A stretch of DNA of 15,424 nt from an uncultured Ruminococcus sp. Lineage in GTDB: Bacteria > Bacillota > Clostridia > Oscillospirales > Ruminococcaceae. The DNA lies in contig CANQCJ010000028.1 in the NCBI GenBank assembly GCA_947589205.1, positions 1 through 15,424 of the forward strand, written 5' to 3'. Below, piece by piece: positions 14,488 to 15,424 of this stretch. Within the stretch, counting starts at the first letter, position 1. Each line of letters starts with the position of its first letter. The position numbers and the translations under genes were made by a program. A model generated the notes under the pieces. It had not been told where the DNA came from, ran no database searches, and saw nothing but the letters and a program-made list of their open reading frames with translations.

Positions 14488-14516
14488 ATTGTACTATATT
14501 TTTAATTGCTTGTCAA
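14488..14516 (-). promoter_or_regulatory. Promoter of rny
   Basis: On the - strand TTGACA (14516-14511), 17 nt, TACAAT (14493-14488). It lies just downstream of the small RNA terminator. Confidence 0.82.
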
Positions 14517-14570
14517 GTATGTTTGCCGCAATTTTTAAATTTTTTCATAAAAGCGCCCGAAACGCGTTTT

Positions 14571-14605
14571 AAAAAAGAAAAAAGGCGATCCGGAGAGACC
14601 GCCTT
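14571..14605 (-). terminator. Terminator of the putative small RNA
   Basis: On the - strand AAGGCGGTC / GATCGCCTT (9 bp with one mismatch), loop TCTCCG, then TTTTCTTTTTT. The U-tract lies only to the left, so it ends leftward transcription. Confidence 0.78.
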
Positions 14606-14692
14606 CTGACTTGTGTAAAAATTTTGGAGAGGATGAAACGAGCTAAGAGTTTTCACTTAGTTTTTTCATTCGTCTTTCGTTTTGTTCTACTA
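14571..14692 (-). ncRNA. Putative ~120 nt small RNA upstream of rny
   Basis: A strong leftward promoter (14699-14727) and an intrinsic terminator (14571-14605) delimit about 120 nt without a convincing gene on that strand. The RNA can fold as ATGAAA / TTTCAT around CTAAG / CTTAG, then has a single-stranded pyrimidine stretch CATCCTCTCC before the terminator hairpin. The CCTCTCC motif could pair with Shine-Dalgarno-like GGAGAGG, as in C-rich trans-acting sRNAs. On the opposite strand a 20-codon frame (MKRAKSFHLVFSFVFRFVLL, 14633-14695) overlaps it completely. I do not recognise the RNA family. Confidence 0.55.
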
Positions 14693-14698
14693 TAACAA

Positions 14699-14727
14699 AT
14701 TATACCTCTTTTTTTCCCTTACTTCAA
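14699..14727 (-). promoter_or_regulatory. Promoter of the putative small RNA
   Basis: On the - strand TTGAAG (14727-14722), 17 nt, TATAAT (14704-14699). The predicted start is near 14692. Confidence 0.75.
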
Positions 14728-14757
14728 GAACAATTGCATTACATTATATTACAATTT

Positions 14758-14784
14758 GGTTACATAGCAATATATGCTGTAACC
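14758..14784. repeat. Dyad GGTTAC..GTAACC between the sRNA and pyrE promoters
   Basis: GGTTAC and AGCA pair with TGCT and GTAACC around ATATA, with one bulge. There is no T-run after it on either strand, so it is not an obvious terminator. It may be an operator in this divergent promoter region. Confidence 0.35.
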
Positions 14785-14847
14785 GTTTAGAAACCTTTCT
14801 ATATGTTGTAGGCATCGTCCTTTTGCCTCTTTTTTCTAAAGATCTCA

Positions 14848-14876
14848 TTGACAAGCCGAAAAAGTTATGCTATAAT
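14848..14876 (+). promoter_or_regulatory. Promoter of pyrE
   Basis: TTGACA at 14848-14853, a 17-nt spacer, TATAAT at 14871-14876 with extended TGC. The leader would be about 45 nt, too short for a typical PyrR attenuator, so no PyrR control is visible. Confidence 0.87.
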
Positions 14877-14927
14877 TAAATAAAACCGTATCGGGCAAAA
14901 ATCAAAACCTTTCGGGAGGAGATCGTA

Positions 14928-15424
14928 ATGGATCACAAGCAGGAATTTATCAAGTTCATGGAGGAAAGCGGGGTGCTCACCTTCGGCGATTTTACGCTTA
15001 AAAGCGGCAGAAAGGCTCCCTACTTTATAAACGCGGGAAACTACAGGACCGGCTCGCAGCTGAAGCGTCTCGGCGAATTTTACGCGCACTGCATTGAAGA
15101 AAACGGCATAGAAGCCGACGTGCTTTTCGGTCCGGCTTATAAGGGCATACCGCTTGCGGTGTCCGCGGCGGCGGCGCTTTTCGGCCTTTACGGAAAAGAC
15201 ACGCAATATTGCTTTGACCGCAAGGAGGTCAAGGATCACGGCGAGGGCGGTATGTTTGTCGGAAAACAGCTTGCCGACGGCGATAAGGTCGTCATAATCG
15301 AGGACGTCATGACCTCCGGCAAGGCTCTGCGCGAGGTGCTGCCGAAGCTGAAGAGCGCGGCGGACGTTGAGATAACCGGCATGATAATCACCGTCGACCG
15401 CATGGAAAAGGGTCTTGAAAGCGA
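14928..15424 (+). CDS. pyrE: Orotate phosphoribosyltransferase (partial, runs off the right end)
   Basis: PyrE joins orotate to PRPP to make orotidine monophosphate in pyrimidine synthesis. The first 165 residues are visible. They include FGDFTLKSGRKAPYFINAG (19-37), the substrate-binding region seen in this family, GPAYKGIPLA (68-77), FDRKEVKDHGEGG (96-108) with the flexible-loop lysines, and the PRPP-binding signature VVIIEDVMTSGKAL (121-134). The TSG in that signature is common in clostridial forms, where many others have TTG. GGGAGGAG (14914-14921) lies seven bases before ATG. The remaining C-terminal residues lie beyond the window. It has its own promoter; no other pyr genes are seen here. 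Confidence 0.96.
   Translation, partial: MDHKQEFIKFMEESGVLTFGDFTLKSGRKAPYFINAGNYRTGSQLKRLGEFYAHCIEENGIEADVLFGPAYKGIPLAVSAAAALFGLYGKDTQYCFDRKEVKDHGEGGMFVGKQLADGDKVVIIEDVMTSGKALREVLPKLKSAADVEITGMIITVDRMEKGLES

Overview
The window looks like a chromosomal segment of a gut-type Clostridia member, probably Oscillospiraceae/Ruminococcaceae. This rests on ribonuclease Y, a DUF1292 (YrzB-like) gene, a Firmicutes-style 6S RNA, AGGAGG ribosome binding sites, extended -10 promoters and Ruminococcus-like surface proteins. It is a family-level inference from gene content and codon choice, with no database support.

Left part (1-2107, + strand): the end of an unrecognised membrane protein, a membrane-anchored VanY/DdcB-type D,D-carboxypeptidase and a hairpin terminator. 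A more AT-rich gene for an uncharacterised cysteine-rich protein follows.

Middle left (2105-3171, - strand) is the most unusual stretch. About 1 kb with no ordinary gene is bounded by a near-consensus leftward promoter and two consecutive leftward terminators. Inside lies a degenerate array of a motif close to GRRYGAGUCCAAUGG, often spaced 51-55 nt. Most copies place a Shine-Dalgarno-like sequence before an AUG that opens a peptide frame of only 2 to 16 codons. I read it as a long non-coding or micro-ORF transcript that I cannot assign to a known class.

Centre (3230-5506): a DUF1292 gene with its own promoter and a possible leader attenuator, a probable 6S RNA, two copies of a ~107 bp hairpin-rich direct repeat, further hairpins, and a secreted wall or membrane protein with a Ser/Thr/Ala stalk. 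Next, on the - strand, is a large surface protein combining calcium-binding repeats, a von Willebrand A domain and a peptidase-like C-terminus.

Right part: a two-gene + strand operon couples a membrane sensor with a degenerate GGDEF domain to an orphan solute-binding lipoprotein, which suggests extracellular ligand sensing rather than import. Three tandem 30-bp hairpins separate it from a convergent O-antigen-ligase-like membrane protein, which follows ribonuclease Y (rny) on the - strand. Upstream of rny lie a ~270 nt leader and a putative ~120 nt small RNA. The + strand gene pyrE, with a strong promoter, runs off the right end.
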